From Albidovulum sp. (lineage in GTDB: Bacteria > Pseudomonadota > Alphaproteobacteria > Rhodobacterales > Rhodobacteraceae): a DNA stretch of 64,000 bases. The DNA is taken from NCBI GenBank assembly GCA_028823855.1, contig JAPPFL010000018.1, positions 1-64,000 on the forward strand, written 5' to 3'. The translations under genes were made by a program, and so were the position numbers. Positions within the stretch are counted from its first letter, which is position 1. The number at the start of each line of letters is the position of its first letter. A model generated the notes under the pieces. That model saw only the letters and a list, made by a program, of their open reading frames with translations, did no database searches and was not told where the DNA came from. Below, piece by piece: positions 38,806 through 47,159 of the stretch.

Positions 38806-39855
38806 ATGAGTTTTTGGACTGGCAAAAGGGTATTAGTTACCGGTCACACCGGATTCAAGGGGAGTTGGTTATCGGAAATATTATTGGCACGCGGGAGCGA
38901 TGTATACGGGTTAGCATTAGAGCCGGAAACAAATCCCGCATTGTTTTTGCAAATTGACCTTGAAGATCGAATCGACCACTTTGTTGGCGATATCCGCGAC
39001 CCAGTTGTCGTTGAAGAGCGTTTGAAAGCAGTCCGACCAGATGTCGTACTGCACTTGGCCGCGCAACCCCTCGTTCGTAGCTCTTATAGGTCTCCTCTCG
39101 AATCTTGGACAACAAACGTAATTGGAACCGCAAACATTCTAGAGGCTCTGCGAAGGTTCGATCATAGGTGTGCCGTCATAATCGTCACCACCGATAAGGT
39201 TTATAAGATCCGAGATTCCGAGTCGCCATTTTGCGAATCTGACCGATTAGGCGGATATGATCCCTATTCTGCATCGAAGGCAGGCGTGGAAATCGTGGCG
39301 GACAGCTATCGGATGTCTTTTTTTCCTGACAGTTGTATTCGATTGGCAACCGCGCGTTCGGGCAATGCAATTGGCGGCGGCGATTGGTCAAAGGACCGCC
39401 TATTTCCCGATCTAGCACGAGCTTTTAGCAAAGGCGATTCGCTTAAAATCAGGAATCCATCCTCGGTCAGGCCATGGCAGCATGTATTGGATCCACTAAT
39501 CGGATATTTGAAGCTTGCCGAGGCCCTAGTGAGCAAAAACAGTCGAAAAGTTGCGGCTAGCTTCAATTTCGGACCCGAACTGCGCGATCACAAGACTGTT
39601 GGTGAACTTGTCGGGACATCGGCGCAACATTGGCAAGGCAATTGGGAGTATTTAAGCGAACCAAAGGCACCCTATGAGGCAAAAAGGTTGTTTTTGGACA
39701 TCAATCGCGCAAAGAAACAATTGGGTTGGGCACCAAGATGGGATTTTGCAAGGGCGGTATCAGAAACGGTTAGCTGGTATAAACATGTTGACCACGGAGG
39801 CGATCCAGCAGAAAAAACCCGATCTCAGATAACAGCGTTTGAGTCCGAATCATGA
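38806..39855 (+). CDS. rfbG: CDP-glucose 4,6-dehydratase
   Basis: RfbG turns CDP-glucose into CDP-4-keto-6-deoxyglucose, the branch point for many deoxysugars. The 349-residue extended SDR protein has the NAD motif TGHTGFKGSWLSEILL (residues about 13-28), LHLAAQPLVRSSYRSP near residue 82, the catalytic YxxxK pair Tyr154/Lys158 (YSASK), and RPWQHVLDPLIGYL near residue 225. ATG 38806 is preferred to the adjacent TTG 38803. It overlaps the next gene by 4 bp (ATGA). Confidence 0.95.
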   Translation: MSFWTGKRVLVTGHTGFKGSWLSEILLARGSDVYGLALEPETNPALFLQIDLEDRIDHFVGDIRDPVVVEERLKAVRPDVVLHLAAQPLVRSSYRSPLESWTTNVIGTANILEALRRFDHRCAVIIVTTDKVYKIRDSESPFCESDRLGGYDPYSASKAGVEIVADSYRMSFFPDSCIRLATARSGNAIGGGDWSKDRLFPDLARAFSKGDSLKIRNPSSVRPWQHVLDPLIGYLKLAEALVSKNSRKVAASFNFGPELRDHKTVGELVGTSAQHWQGNWEYLSEPKAPYEAKRLFLDINRAKKQLGWAPRWDFARAVSETVSWYKHVDHGGDPAEKTRSQITAFESES

Positions 39856-40400
39856 AATTCATTCCTTTGTCTCTCGATGGCGCATATCGAGTGGACCCAG
39901 AGCCGACAAAAGATGAGCGCGGATTATTCGCACGGATATACTGCGTTGATGAATTTGCTTCGGTCGGACTTTATTCATCGTGGTTGCAGTGCAACGTCTC
40001 TTGTAGCACCACTCGAGGTACGGTCCGCGGACTGCATTTCCAACGTGCGCCGAAAGCTGAAATCAAGTTGCTGCGTTGCACTAAGGGTTCGATCTGGGAT
40101 GTAATTGTAGATCTGCGCACAGAATCGCCCACATACGGTAATTGGCACGGCGAGTTGCTTGATGAGGATAACCGGTCGATGCTCTATGTTCCGAAAGGAT
40201 TCGCGCATGGATTTCAGACTTTGACAAACGATGTTGAGATGTTCTATTTTCACTCTGAAAAATTCAGTGCCCCACATCAACACGGGCTTATTTGGAACGA
40301 TCCCGAAGTGGCTATAAAATGGCCCATTGAAGTAACTAGACTATCAAAACGGGATCTAGATCTTCCCTTCCTCAAAGACCTTTCACCGATAGACATATGA
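39852..40400 (+). CDS. RmlC-like deoxysugar epimerase
   Basis: A 182-residue cupin of the dTDP-4-dehydrorhamnose 3,5-epimerase family. In this cassette it most likely epimerises the CDP-4-keto-6-deoxyglucose made by RfbG at C3 and/or C5. Catalytic His62 lies in RGLHFQ. LYVPKGFAHGFQTL and IWNDPEVAIKWP are family blocks. Tyr132 (MFYFH) matches the catalytic tyrosine, but the second tyrosine of the pocket reads Phe138, which may change 3- versus 5-position specificity. It overlaps rfbG and the next methyltransferase by 4 bp each. Confidence 0.9.
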   Translation: MKFIPLSLDGAYRVDPEPTKDERGLFARIYCVDEFASVGLYSSWLQCNVSCSTTRGTVRGLHFQRAPKAEIKLLRCTKGSIWDVIVDLRTESPTYGNWHGELLDEDNRSMLYVPKGFAHGFQTLTNDVEMFYFHSEKFSAPHQHGLIWNDPEVAIKWPIEVTRLSKRDLDLPFLKDLSPIDI

Positions 40401-41629
40401 AGCTGCCGAATTGCCGGCATTGCGGGTCGAAATTAGCTCATAAATTTTTAGATCTCGGCCACGCTCCGCCCTCGAACGGATACTTATCTCCTGCGGATCT
40501 AAACGCTCCGGAATTGACTTATCCCCTGCGGCTTAGAGTCTGCGATGAATGTTTGCTCGTTCAGACCGAAGACTTTATGGAATCCGAGAGTCTTTTTTCG
40601 TCTGAATATGCCTATTATTCGTCTACATCGAGAAGTTGGTTGGACCGTTCAGAGCAGTATTGCCGCATGGCCGCGAAACGGTTCGGTCTCAATTCCAAGA
40701 GCTTCGTTATCGAAGTCGCGTCTAACGACGGATATTTACTTAGAAACTTTGTTGCTGCGGGGATACCCTGCCTCGGCATCGAACCCGCTGCAAACACTGC
40801 TAGGGCAGCCGAAGATCGCGGCATCCCTGTTCTACAGGAATTTTTTTGCGAAAAACTAGGGCGGCGGCTTGCCTCAGAAAAACACAAGGCCGACTTGATT
40901 GTCGGTAACAACGTATACGCTCATGTGCCCGACATCAACGATTTCACTCGCGGACTTGCGGCTGTTTTAAAGCCGGAAGGAACAATTACACTAGAATTTC
41001 CTCACTTGAAGCGACTAGTCGAAGACTGCCTATTCGATACGGTTTATCATGAGCATTTTTCTTACATATCGTTTATTTGCGCGCAGCGTATATTACGAAC
41101 GCATGGTTTACGAATATTTGATGTCGAAGAATTGCCGACGCACGGAGGAAGTCTCCGAATCTATTGTTGCCATATTGGCGCATCGCGCCAAACGACGATT
41201 GCAGTGCAGAATATTCTAGACGGCGAACTTACGTGCGGAATGAATGAAATTGCCTTTTACGAAGGATTTCAGTCACGCGCGGATGCCGTCAAACACCGCC
41301 TCCTTGAATTTCTCCTCGAAGCCAAGCGCGGCGGAAAGAAAGTTGCGGGGTACGGAGCGGCGGCAAAGGGAAATACTTTGTTGAACTACAGTGGTATAAA
41401 GCCGGATTTATTGCCTTTTGTGTGCGATGCCGCGCCATCTAAGCAGGGCAAACTCTTGCCCGGTAGCCACATTCCTATTCTGAAACCAAGTGAATTGATA
41501 GAGTTCGCTCCGGATTTCGTTCTAGTTTTGGCATGGAATCTATTGGAGGAAGTAAAGTCTCAGTATTTATGCCTTTCTCGGATGGGCACGCGTTTTGTGA
41601 TAGCTGTACCCAAGGTGCAAATATGTTAA
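40397..41629 (+). CDS. Zinc-binding SAM-dependent sugar C-methyltransferase
   Basis: A 410-residue protein with the architecture of NovU/TylCIII-type sugar C-methyltransferases, which methylate keto-deoxysugars next to the carbonyl. An N-terminal zinc module has Cys6, Cys9, Cys49 and Cys52. The SAM fold has VIEVASNDGYLLRNF near residue 103 and DLIVGNNVYAHVPDINDF near residue 165. HEHFSYISF near residue 220 contains the conserved catalytic His-Glu-His. The C-terminal Methyltransf_14-like domain has GYGAAAKGNTLLNYSG. It is translated with the upstream epimerase (ATGA), so it probably acts at C3 of the CDP-4-keto sugar to give a branched deoxysugar. Confidence 0.9.
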   Translation: MKLPNCRHCGSKLAHKFLDLGHAPPSNGYLSPADLNAPELTYPLRLRVCDECLLVQTEDFMESESLFSSEYAYYSSTSRSWLDRSEQYCRMAAKRFGLNSKSFVIEVASNDGYLLRNFVAAGIPCLGIEPAANTARAAEDRGIPVLQEFFCEKLGRRLASEKHKADLIVGNNVYAHVPDINDFTRGLAAVLKPEGTITLEFPHLKRLVEDCLFDTVYHEHFSYISFICAQRILRTHGLRIFDVEELPTHGGSLRIYCCHIGASRQTTIAVQNILDGELTCGMNEIAFYEGFQSRADAVKHRLLEFLLEAKRGGKKVAGYGAAAKGNTLLNYSGIKPDLLPFVCDAAPSKQGKLLPGSHIPILKPSELIEFAPDFVLVLAWNLLEEVKSQYLCLSRMGTRFVIAVPKVQIC

Positions 41630-41737
41630 CGTGGATTTACGTCTTGGCAAAGTTTTAGCATTTGTCACTAACCGAAGTCGTCGACAAAAGCGATTAAACT
41701 GCAGAATTGCAAGCAAATCGGTGCCGGCGAATTCTCC

Positions 41738-42892
41738 TCAACCCAGAAAAACAATTTTCACGTTTCTTCGATTTGATTGTTCTTGCCAATTGGCTATCAC
41801 GGTTCTCGCTATACTAGGATTCAGTCCAGCATATACTACTTCCACGGAAGCAGGGGCATCCATCGGATCAAAAACCGGAAGTTTATGATTAGTGCAACGC
41901 AAGTGAGGATTCTTGTCTAGGAAGCCAAGTATTTTCTGCCGGCCGTACAATTCGGAAGCTATGAATTTCCCGTAGAATCCTGCGCCATAAATTACTGCTG
42001 AGAGTTTGCCATTTGTCTCTACAGAGGCCGCCAACAATTCCTGCGCTCTTTGCCAATAATCGGAAATTCTCTGTATCGACTTGCGGACGGCTGCCTTTTC
42101 GAAATTCAACACTGAATCTTCGTGCGCCGACTTATTTGCCTTATGCGCAACTATAACGAATGCACCGCGAAATATCTCTCGCGACACAAAACTCGCTCTC
42201 AGACCGGACAATGCCAGAACAAAATTGATGGACGCTTCTGAAAAATGGTTTATATGGTCGACAACCAATATATCTCCAACATTATTTTCGAAATCTGGAA
42301 CTGTAATGAAAATTTTTCCATCAGGTGCCAATAGACGTGTCATATCCCTGCAGGTATAAATTGGATCAACGACGTGCTCTAGAACGAAATGCGCCGTAAT
42401 CAGATCAAATCGATTGTTCCAGCTTAAGGGTGCAACATAGGTTGCCTGAGCGTCGTCCGGGATCCAACTCATCCAATGAGAGCGGTAGTCGTCAGACACA
42501 TCCATTGCGTGCGGAAGTATATCTTTCCTTTTGGAACAAACTGCTCGCAAAGTTGTTGCTTTCGCCGCGCCATAGTCGAGAACTTTTGCTGACAACGTCG
42601 GTGAAGCATGTTCCAGCACGAGTTCCGCTTGTTTCTCGGTACGAAATATCGGCCGGTTTTGACGAAATTCATAAAGTTGATCAAATTCATCCGAAGCCAG
42701 CGAGATTTTGTAATCAGTATTGTAGAATTTCCTCAATTCGGGAATATCTGGGGACTGAATATGGCCGCACTTAGAACAGAAGTAACATGCTGTCTCGCAC
42801 TTTAACACCGTTTGTACCGAAGTTAATGATGGCGCACTCTTCTGAAAAACTGGTGCTCCGCAATTTGCTCCACAGACACGGCAAGAATTCAT
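41738..42892 (-). CDS. Second zinc-type SAM methyltransferase with C-terminal nucleotide-like domain
   Basis: A 384-residue protein of the same general plan as the neighbour on the other strand. Cys4/Cys7 and Cys39/Cys42 form a zinc module. The SAM fold includes VLDYGAAKATTLRAV near residue 98 and LITAHFVLEHVVDPIY near residue 156. HINHFSEASINFVL holds a His-rich turn at the place of the HEH motif. The C-terminal part (LSAVIYGAGFYGKFIASELYG, FLDKNP) resembles the Methyltransf_14 domain. Similarity to the other is at family level, not a recent duplicate. It may methylate a sugar or other group on the polysaccharide. Its start overlaps the PhyH gene by 4 bp. Confidence 0.82.
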   Translation of the reverse strand: MNSCRVCGANCGAPVFQKSAPSLTSVQTVLKCETACYFCSKCGHIQSPDIPELRKFYNTDYKISLASDEFDQLYEFRQNRPIFRTEKQAELVLEHASPTLSAKVLDYGAAKATTLRAVCSKRKDILPHAMDVSDDYRSHWMSWIPDDAQATYVAPLSWNNRFDLITAHFVLEHVVDPIYTCRDMTRLLAPDGKIFITVPDFENNVGDILVVDHINHFSEASINFVLALSGLRASFVSREIFRGAFVIVAHKANKSAHEDSVLNFEKAAVRKSIQRISDYWQRAQELLAASVETNGKLSAVIYGAGFYGKFIASELYGRQKILGFLDKNPHLRCTNHKLPVFDPMDAPASVEVVYAGLNPSIARTVIANWQEQSNRRNVKIVFLG

Positions 42893-43728
42893 TGGTTTGC
42901 CGATTTCAGGCTTGGGACAATGTCTTCAAACTTTTTTCCTTCAGCATATGAACCGGACCACGAAATATCGATACCAACCGGGTCGCGAAAATTGAAATAG
43001 CGAAATTGCATCGACCAGCGGGGTCTATCCGCAAAATTTTGGCCCGAACGGTGAAGCGTAAGGAAGTCCATAAGAACTAAGTCACCCGGGTTCGTTGTTG
43101 GAGCGACGATTTCGAATTTTTTTAGTCTCTCTTTTTCATTCTCGATTTTCAAGCTGTACGCGCCCGTTCGTGTACTTAAATTTTCTTCAAAAACTGGAAT
43201 GGGACCTTCCTTATGTGACCCTGAAGCGATCTGAACGGGGCCCATCTCCTCAGTGACAGAAATAAGCGGAGACCAAAAAACGACTCCATCAACACTGCGG
43301 AGTTGGGCCGGAAATTCTTGATGCCACGGAGCACGGAACCTTTCCTCGCCAGGATTGTCAATTCGAATGCCGTATCCGCCCGCCGCAATGCCTGGAATCG
43401 ATCCACCGCGAAGTTTTTTAAATGTTTCTGAGTTTGCCGGTGACGCTACCAACGATATAAATTCAGGAATCTGTTTGACAGCATCATATACTTCGCCGCC
43501 CCACGTTCGATTGCGTCTGATTAGTTTCGTATAACCTTCGACCATTGCGTCGGTTGCGCAATTGTAGGTTTGTTCATAGCCGTATTTGACTGACAAAGCC
43601 TCAATAATGAGCCGAATACCGTTCAAAATAGGCGAAATTTCTCGTTCCACGTCGAAGTAGTCGCGAATTAAAAGGAAGCCACTCTCACTAAAGGCTTCAA
43701 TCTCTGGTTTACCTAAAAGGATTCCCAT
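42889..43728 (-). CDS. Phytanoyl-CoA dioxygenase (PhyH)-family Fe(II)/2-oxoglutarate enzyme
   Basis: A 279-residue double-stranded beta-helix oxygenase that probably hydroxylates or otherwise oxidises a small substrate. Iron ligands are visible as WHQEF (His-x-Glu, where the family has His-x-Asp or Glu) and the distal His in TLHRSGQN, followed by the 2-oxoglutarate arginine in RWSMQFRYF. GPVQIASGSHKEGP is the common PhyH loop. ATG 43728 is 2 bp after the upstream stop; GTG 43767 is a longer alternative. In polysaccharide islands PhyH proteins have no single role; modification of a sugar or of an acyl group on it is inference from context. Confidence 0.85.
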   Translation of the reverse strand: MGILLGKPEIEAFSESGFLLIRDYFDVEREISPILNGIRLIIEALSVKYGYEQTYNCATDAMVEGYTKLIRRNRTWGGEVYDAVKQIPEFISLVASPANSETFKKLRGGSIPGIAAGGYGIRIDNPGEERFRAPWHQEFPAQLRSVDGVVFWSPLISVTEEMGPVQIASGSHKEGPIPVFEENLSTRTGAYSLKIENEKERLKKFEIVAPTTNPGDLVLMDFLTLHRSGQNFADRPRWSMQFRYFNFRDPVGIDISWSGSYAEGKKFEDIVPSLKSANQ

Positions 43729-43730
43729 CG

Positions 43731-44966
43731 TCAGGATATTCCCAAATCTTCTAATCGTCTTCGCCACGGCACGGTTTCAGACGTTAAATGGAACCTCGAG
43801 TTATGCCCTCTTGCCGCCAATAGATCGAGGCATGTCAGATACGGTGTAAACTCGCCGTAAGATTGTTTCCAAGGTTTTAACCTATAGTCCATGTATTCGA
43901 CCCGAAGTCCTGCGCGTTCAAATGCCAAATGGTCAAGATAACGAACTCCTCCATTGCCGGAAATGTAAAGAGTTCCACCAACCGCCGAAACAAGATCAAT
44001 GATCCGCTGCCACGATTTTCCCGGGATTCCCATTTCGGAACTGCGTAGGCACTGGCTTGGTAACACACCAAGCGTCTTGGCAACTTCCGTCGCTGATGCA
44101 ACAAGGGCTTCATTGAGTGGACTGTAGCCAGTCACTCTGTCGAAAACCTCCAGCACCAAAGCAAGGTGTGGAGAATTTTTTAGGCTTGCCTTTAAAAGCA
44201 ACCGATGCTGTTTCCGCCAGAATTCATTTCCCTCACGTAGGTTGCCGATCACTTGGAATGATCCCTTGCCCAACAGAGGCACGGTCATCCACTTTGAGCC
44301 TTGCGGCATTTTAATTTGGACACGATTTGTAAATGATCCCTTTGAAAACTGAACGTCATCAAGCCAAATAAAGGTGTCGGCGAGTCTCATCATGTCGATG
44401 AAGCCAGCCCACGGAAAGTACATGGGTTGTGAAATTGCGACAGTTTTCACGTCGTAACCTCCTACAAAAGATTCCATAATAATTGAATCGTGATACTTTT
44501 CACCGTCGTAATAGTGCGACATTAAGCGACCAACTTGACTGAACCCCGACTTCTCATATAACCTATGTGCGGTTGAATTGTCGGCTCTGACTTCTAACAT
44601 CAATTTCCTCAGACCGAGTATAGTTGCTTCTTGTTTCAATGCTTCTATTGCATCGTGACCGATACCTTGTCCTCGTGAATTTGGAACTAGCGCAATTCCG
44701 AGCCAAGCAAATCTGCCCTGTCGATGGAAATTGGCAAGTTGGACGTATCCTAAGCACTCATCTGTAAACTTGTCAGCAATCGCCCAAAGTGCGCCGTGTT
44801 TTAGGCGCCGATCAATCCAGTGTTGAATATCAAGTGGAGTGCCCGAACGCGGATAGGACATTAAGGCATGTTGAAGCTCTCGATCTTCGCGCAGAGTTGC
44901 AAGCGCTGGAAAGTCGCTAGATACGACTTTTCGAAGAACTATGCCTCGCACAACCGTTTTATGCAC
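43731..44966 (-). CDS. Fusion of GNAT N-acetyltransferase and WbqC-family protein
   Basis: A 411-residue two-domain protein. Residues about 8-165 are a GNAT acyltransferase with the CoA loop VPNSRGQGIGHDAIEAL (near residue 93) and ADNSTAHRLYEKSGFSQVG. Residues about 175-411 are a WbqC-like domain starting VAISQPMYFPWAGFIDMM, with FIWLDDVQFSKGSFTNRVQIK and LYISGNGGVRYLD. WbqC proteins occur in O-antigen loci that make N-acylated (for example N-glycyl) aminosugars, so the fusion could add an amino acid and acetylate it; this is inference. The GTG 44966 start overlaps the upstream gene by 28 bp and another GTG at 44951 is possible. Confidence 0.85.
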   Translation of the reverse strand: MHKTVVRGIVLRKVVSSDFPALATLREDRELQHALMSYPRSGTPLDIQHWIDRRLKHGALWAIADKFTDECLGYVQLANFHRQGRFAWLGIALVPNSRGQGIGHDAIEALKQEATILGLRKLMLEVRADNSTAHRLYEKSGFSQVGRLMSHYYDGEKYHDSIIMESFVGGYDVKTVAISQPMYFPWAGFIDMMRLADTFIWLDDVQFSKGSFTNRVQIKMPQGSKWMTVPLLGKGSFQVIGNLREGNEFWRKQHRLLLKASLKNSPHLALVLEVFDRVTGYSPLNEALVASATEVAKTLGVLPSQCLRSSEMGIPGKSWQRIIDLVSAVGGTLYISGNGGVRYLDHLAFERAGLRVEYMDYRLKPWKQSYGEFTPYLTCLDLLAARGHNSRFHLTSETVPWRRRLEDLGIS

Positions 44967-45706
44967 TTTAGATAACCGCCGGGCGAAGAAGAAAGCACGA
45001 GTTTTCCATTGATCGCGTCGTCCACCTCAAATCTATCGGTTTCCGCCAAAAAATCGTCCCGTGCAGACAAGGGGTCGTTTCCCTTAAAAATTAACTTGCT
45101 TCGATTCGTAGGTGCTTGGCCTTTGCTTAGGTGCCCGGCTAATGTGTCGGCGACTACCAAAAAGCATCCTTTTGAAACTAAGGGACTATATGCGCGGAGT
45201 TCGGAGAGAACGTGCTCTCGAGTGTGATCAGAGTCGAGTATTACCATTACACGTGCGTTTTCTGGAATCATGTCGCGAATAAGTTTAAGCGTTTTCGCGC
45301 TGACTGAATCGCCCACGATCAATTTAATACGCGCCGACAGCGGATGGGATTCGATGGCAGTTCGATTGTGCGCTCGGATGTCGTTATCAACGCCAATTAC
45401 AAATCCGTTTCCTCCAATTAAAGACAACATTGATGCTAGGAAAACAACTGAACCGCCTCGCGCAACTCCCGTTTCAATAATTACTTCGGGCTTGGTACTC
45501 CAAATAGCCTCTTGAGTAGCGACTATATCTGCAGGCAATTGAATGATTGGCATGCCCAACCAACTCCATAAGTATGAATAATCATACTGGTCCAAAGCCA
45601 ATAAAGTGTCCTTAGCTTGCCTAAATACCTCTATGTCCTTGTTCAACTTCAGAGCCTGCGCCACGGCGGTGCGTTCGAACTCGGCGCGGTCATCCCTCGT
45701 CGTCAT
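44939..45706 (-). CDS. CmcI-family methyltransferase/hydroxylase-like protein
   Basis: A 255-residue protein of the cephalosporin hydroxylase (CmcI)/rhamnosyl O-methyltransferase family. Its Rossmann SAM site is ETGVARGGSVVFLASML near residue 82, with VIGVDNDIRAHNR after it, and the acidic metal motif VILDSDHTREHV near residue 150, as in sugar O-methyltransferases. It ends in PGGYLKC, a family feature. Members annotated as hydroxylases usually are methyltransferases, so O-methylation of a glycan is the more likely role. ATG 45706 has GGAG 6 nt upstream; the frame is open 27 codons further but without a site. It is first in the minus-strand operon. Confidence 0.85.
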   Translation of the reverse strand: MTTRDDRAEFERTAVAQALKLNKDIEVFRQAKDTLLALDQYDYSYLWSWLGMPIIQLPADIVATQEAIWSTKPEVIIETGVARGGSVVFLASMLSLIGGNGFVIGVDNDIRAHNRTAIESHPLSARIKLIVGDSVSAKTLKLIRDMIPENARVMVILDSDHTREHVLSELRAYSPLVSKGCFLVVADTLAGHLSKGQAPTNRSKLIFKGNDPLSARDDFLAETDRFEVDDAINGKLVLSSSPGGYLKCIKRLCEA

Positions 45707-45786
45707 ACAAATCTCCAGTGGATATTCGAAATCTTTTGTATCAGAATCGCGTTTGCTGGCAACCAAATCATCACGGAACAATAGCA

Positions 45787-46926
45787 ATGAAAAAATCGCC
45801 AGAACGTATTCCGGTCGCCGAGCCTTGGATTACTGACCGTGAAATTGAAATGTGTACTTTGGCGGCGCGTTGCGGTTGGGGAATTGACCACTACCGTTTC
45901 AATGAACAGTTCGAAAAGATGTTTGCGGAATTCGTCGGGGTGAGATACGCGGTATCTTTACCGCATGCGACCTCGGCACTGCATTTGATTTGCGCGGCAA
46001 TTGCATTGCGGCCGGGCGACGAGGTCATCGCGCCGAATGTAACTTGGATCGCTTCCGTAGCCCCAATTGTATATACTGGCGCAACACCGATCCTTGTTGA
46101 TATCGATCCAGACACTTGGTGTATCGACCCAGCGGCGGTTGAAACGGCCATAACGTCCCGAACGAAAGCTATTCTCGGGGTCAACCTCTATGGTTCAATG
46201 TGCAACTGGACAAAGTTGCGTAAGATAGCGGAGAGGTTCGGCCTATTCCTAATTGAAGACGCGGCTGAATCATTGGGTTCGACCTTTTGTTCTCGTCAAG
46301 CGGGATCGCACGGCGATGCGGCAGCGTTTTCATTCCACGGATCGAAGACGGTTACGACGGGCGAGGGGGGGATGCTTGTAACTGACAATCAAGATCTCTT
46401 CGATAGAGTTTTGTTCCTCCGCGACCACGGTCGCAAACCCAATGATCGTGCATTTCAAAACACGGAAATAGCGTTCAAGTACAAGATGAGTGCTGTACAA
46501 GCGGGGATTGGCGTCGCGCAAATGGAGAGAATTGATGAATTGATCGATTATAAACGAAATATATTTAACTGGTATCATGAACGGCTGCAGAATCACTCGG
46601 GTCTCGCCCTCAATGCCGAACCTCTAGATGTCTTCAACAGTTATTGGATGGTTACGGTAGTGTTCGACCAAAAATTTGGAAAGGATAAATACGATTTCCA
46701 AGAGCAGTTTCTTTTGCGAAATATAGATACGCGACCGTTTTTCTCCCCGCTTTCAAAACTACAAGCGTTTGCAAATCGAACTGAAAGCATATCTTTAGTT
46801 TGCGGGCACGAAACGAAATGCATTGCCGCCTTCAATGGGATTAATTTGCCTTCTGGCTACAATATGACAAAGAACAAAGTCGATTTGGTTTGCGACGTGT
46901 TGGAAGAAATCACTGAACTTGGGTAG
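45787..46926 (+). CDS. DegT/DnrJ/EryC1 sugar aminotransferase
   Basis: A 379-residue PLP enzyme of the sugar aminotransferase family, which converts a 4-keto (or 3-keto) deoxysugar nucleotide to an aminosugar with glutamate. VSLPHATSALHLICAAIALRPGDEVIAP is the family N-terminal block. DAAESLGST follows near residue 157, and the PLP lysine is Lys187 (FHGSKTVTTGEGGM). FKYKMSAVQAGIGVAQM near residue 232 is the usual substrate helix. It resembles perosamine-type C4 enzymes, though position specificity is not certain. ATG 45787 follows a GGAACAATAG site. Divergent from the CmcI gene across 80 bp, so it probably shares a promoter region with it. Confidence 0.92.
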   Translation: MKKSPERIPVAEPWITDREIEMCTLAARCGWGIDHYRFNEQFEKMFAEFVGVRYAVSLPHATSALHLICAAIALRPGDEVIAPNVTWIASVAPIVYTGATPILVDIDPDTWCIDPAAVETAITSRTKAILGVNLYGSMCNWTKLRKIAERFGLFLIEDAAESLGSTFCSRQAGSHGDAAAFSFHGSKTVTTGEGGMLVTDNQDLFDRVLFLRDHGRKPNDRAFQNTEIAFKYKMSAVQAGIGVAQMERIDELIDYKRNIFNWYHERLQNHSGLALNAEPLDVFNSYWMVTVVFDQKFGKDKYDFQEQFLLRNIDTRPFFSPLSKLQAFANRTESISLVCGHETKCIAAFNGINLPSGYNMTKNKVDLVCDVLEEITELG

Positions 46927-47159
46927 TGCTACTCCATTCTTTGATATGCGGTGAAATTTCGAAATACCAAATTTTTGTACGACGAGGAACTCGTAAACAT
47001 ATAGCCGAACTGGAAATTTTCTTAAATCCGTCGATTTCTGCCTGGAGCAGGGGGCCATCAGTAGTATATTGCATTGTCCGACACAATACAGAAGGTGCCT
47101 AGTGCTCTTGAACTATGCTATTGGCGATCTGTGGTGCAGATTTTAAGGGGAACTTTTCC

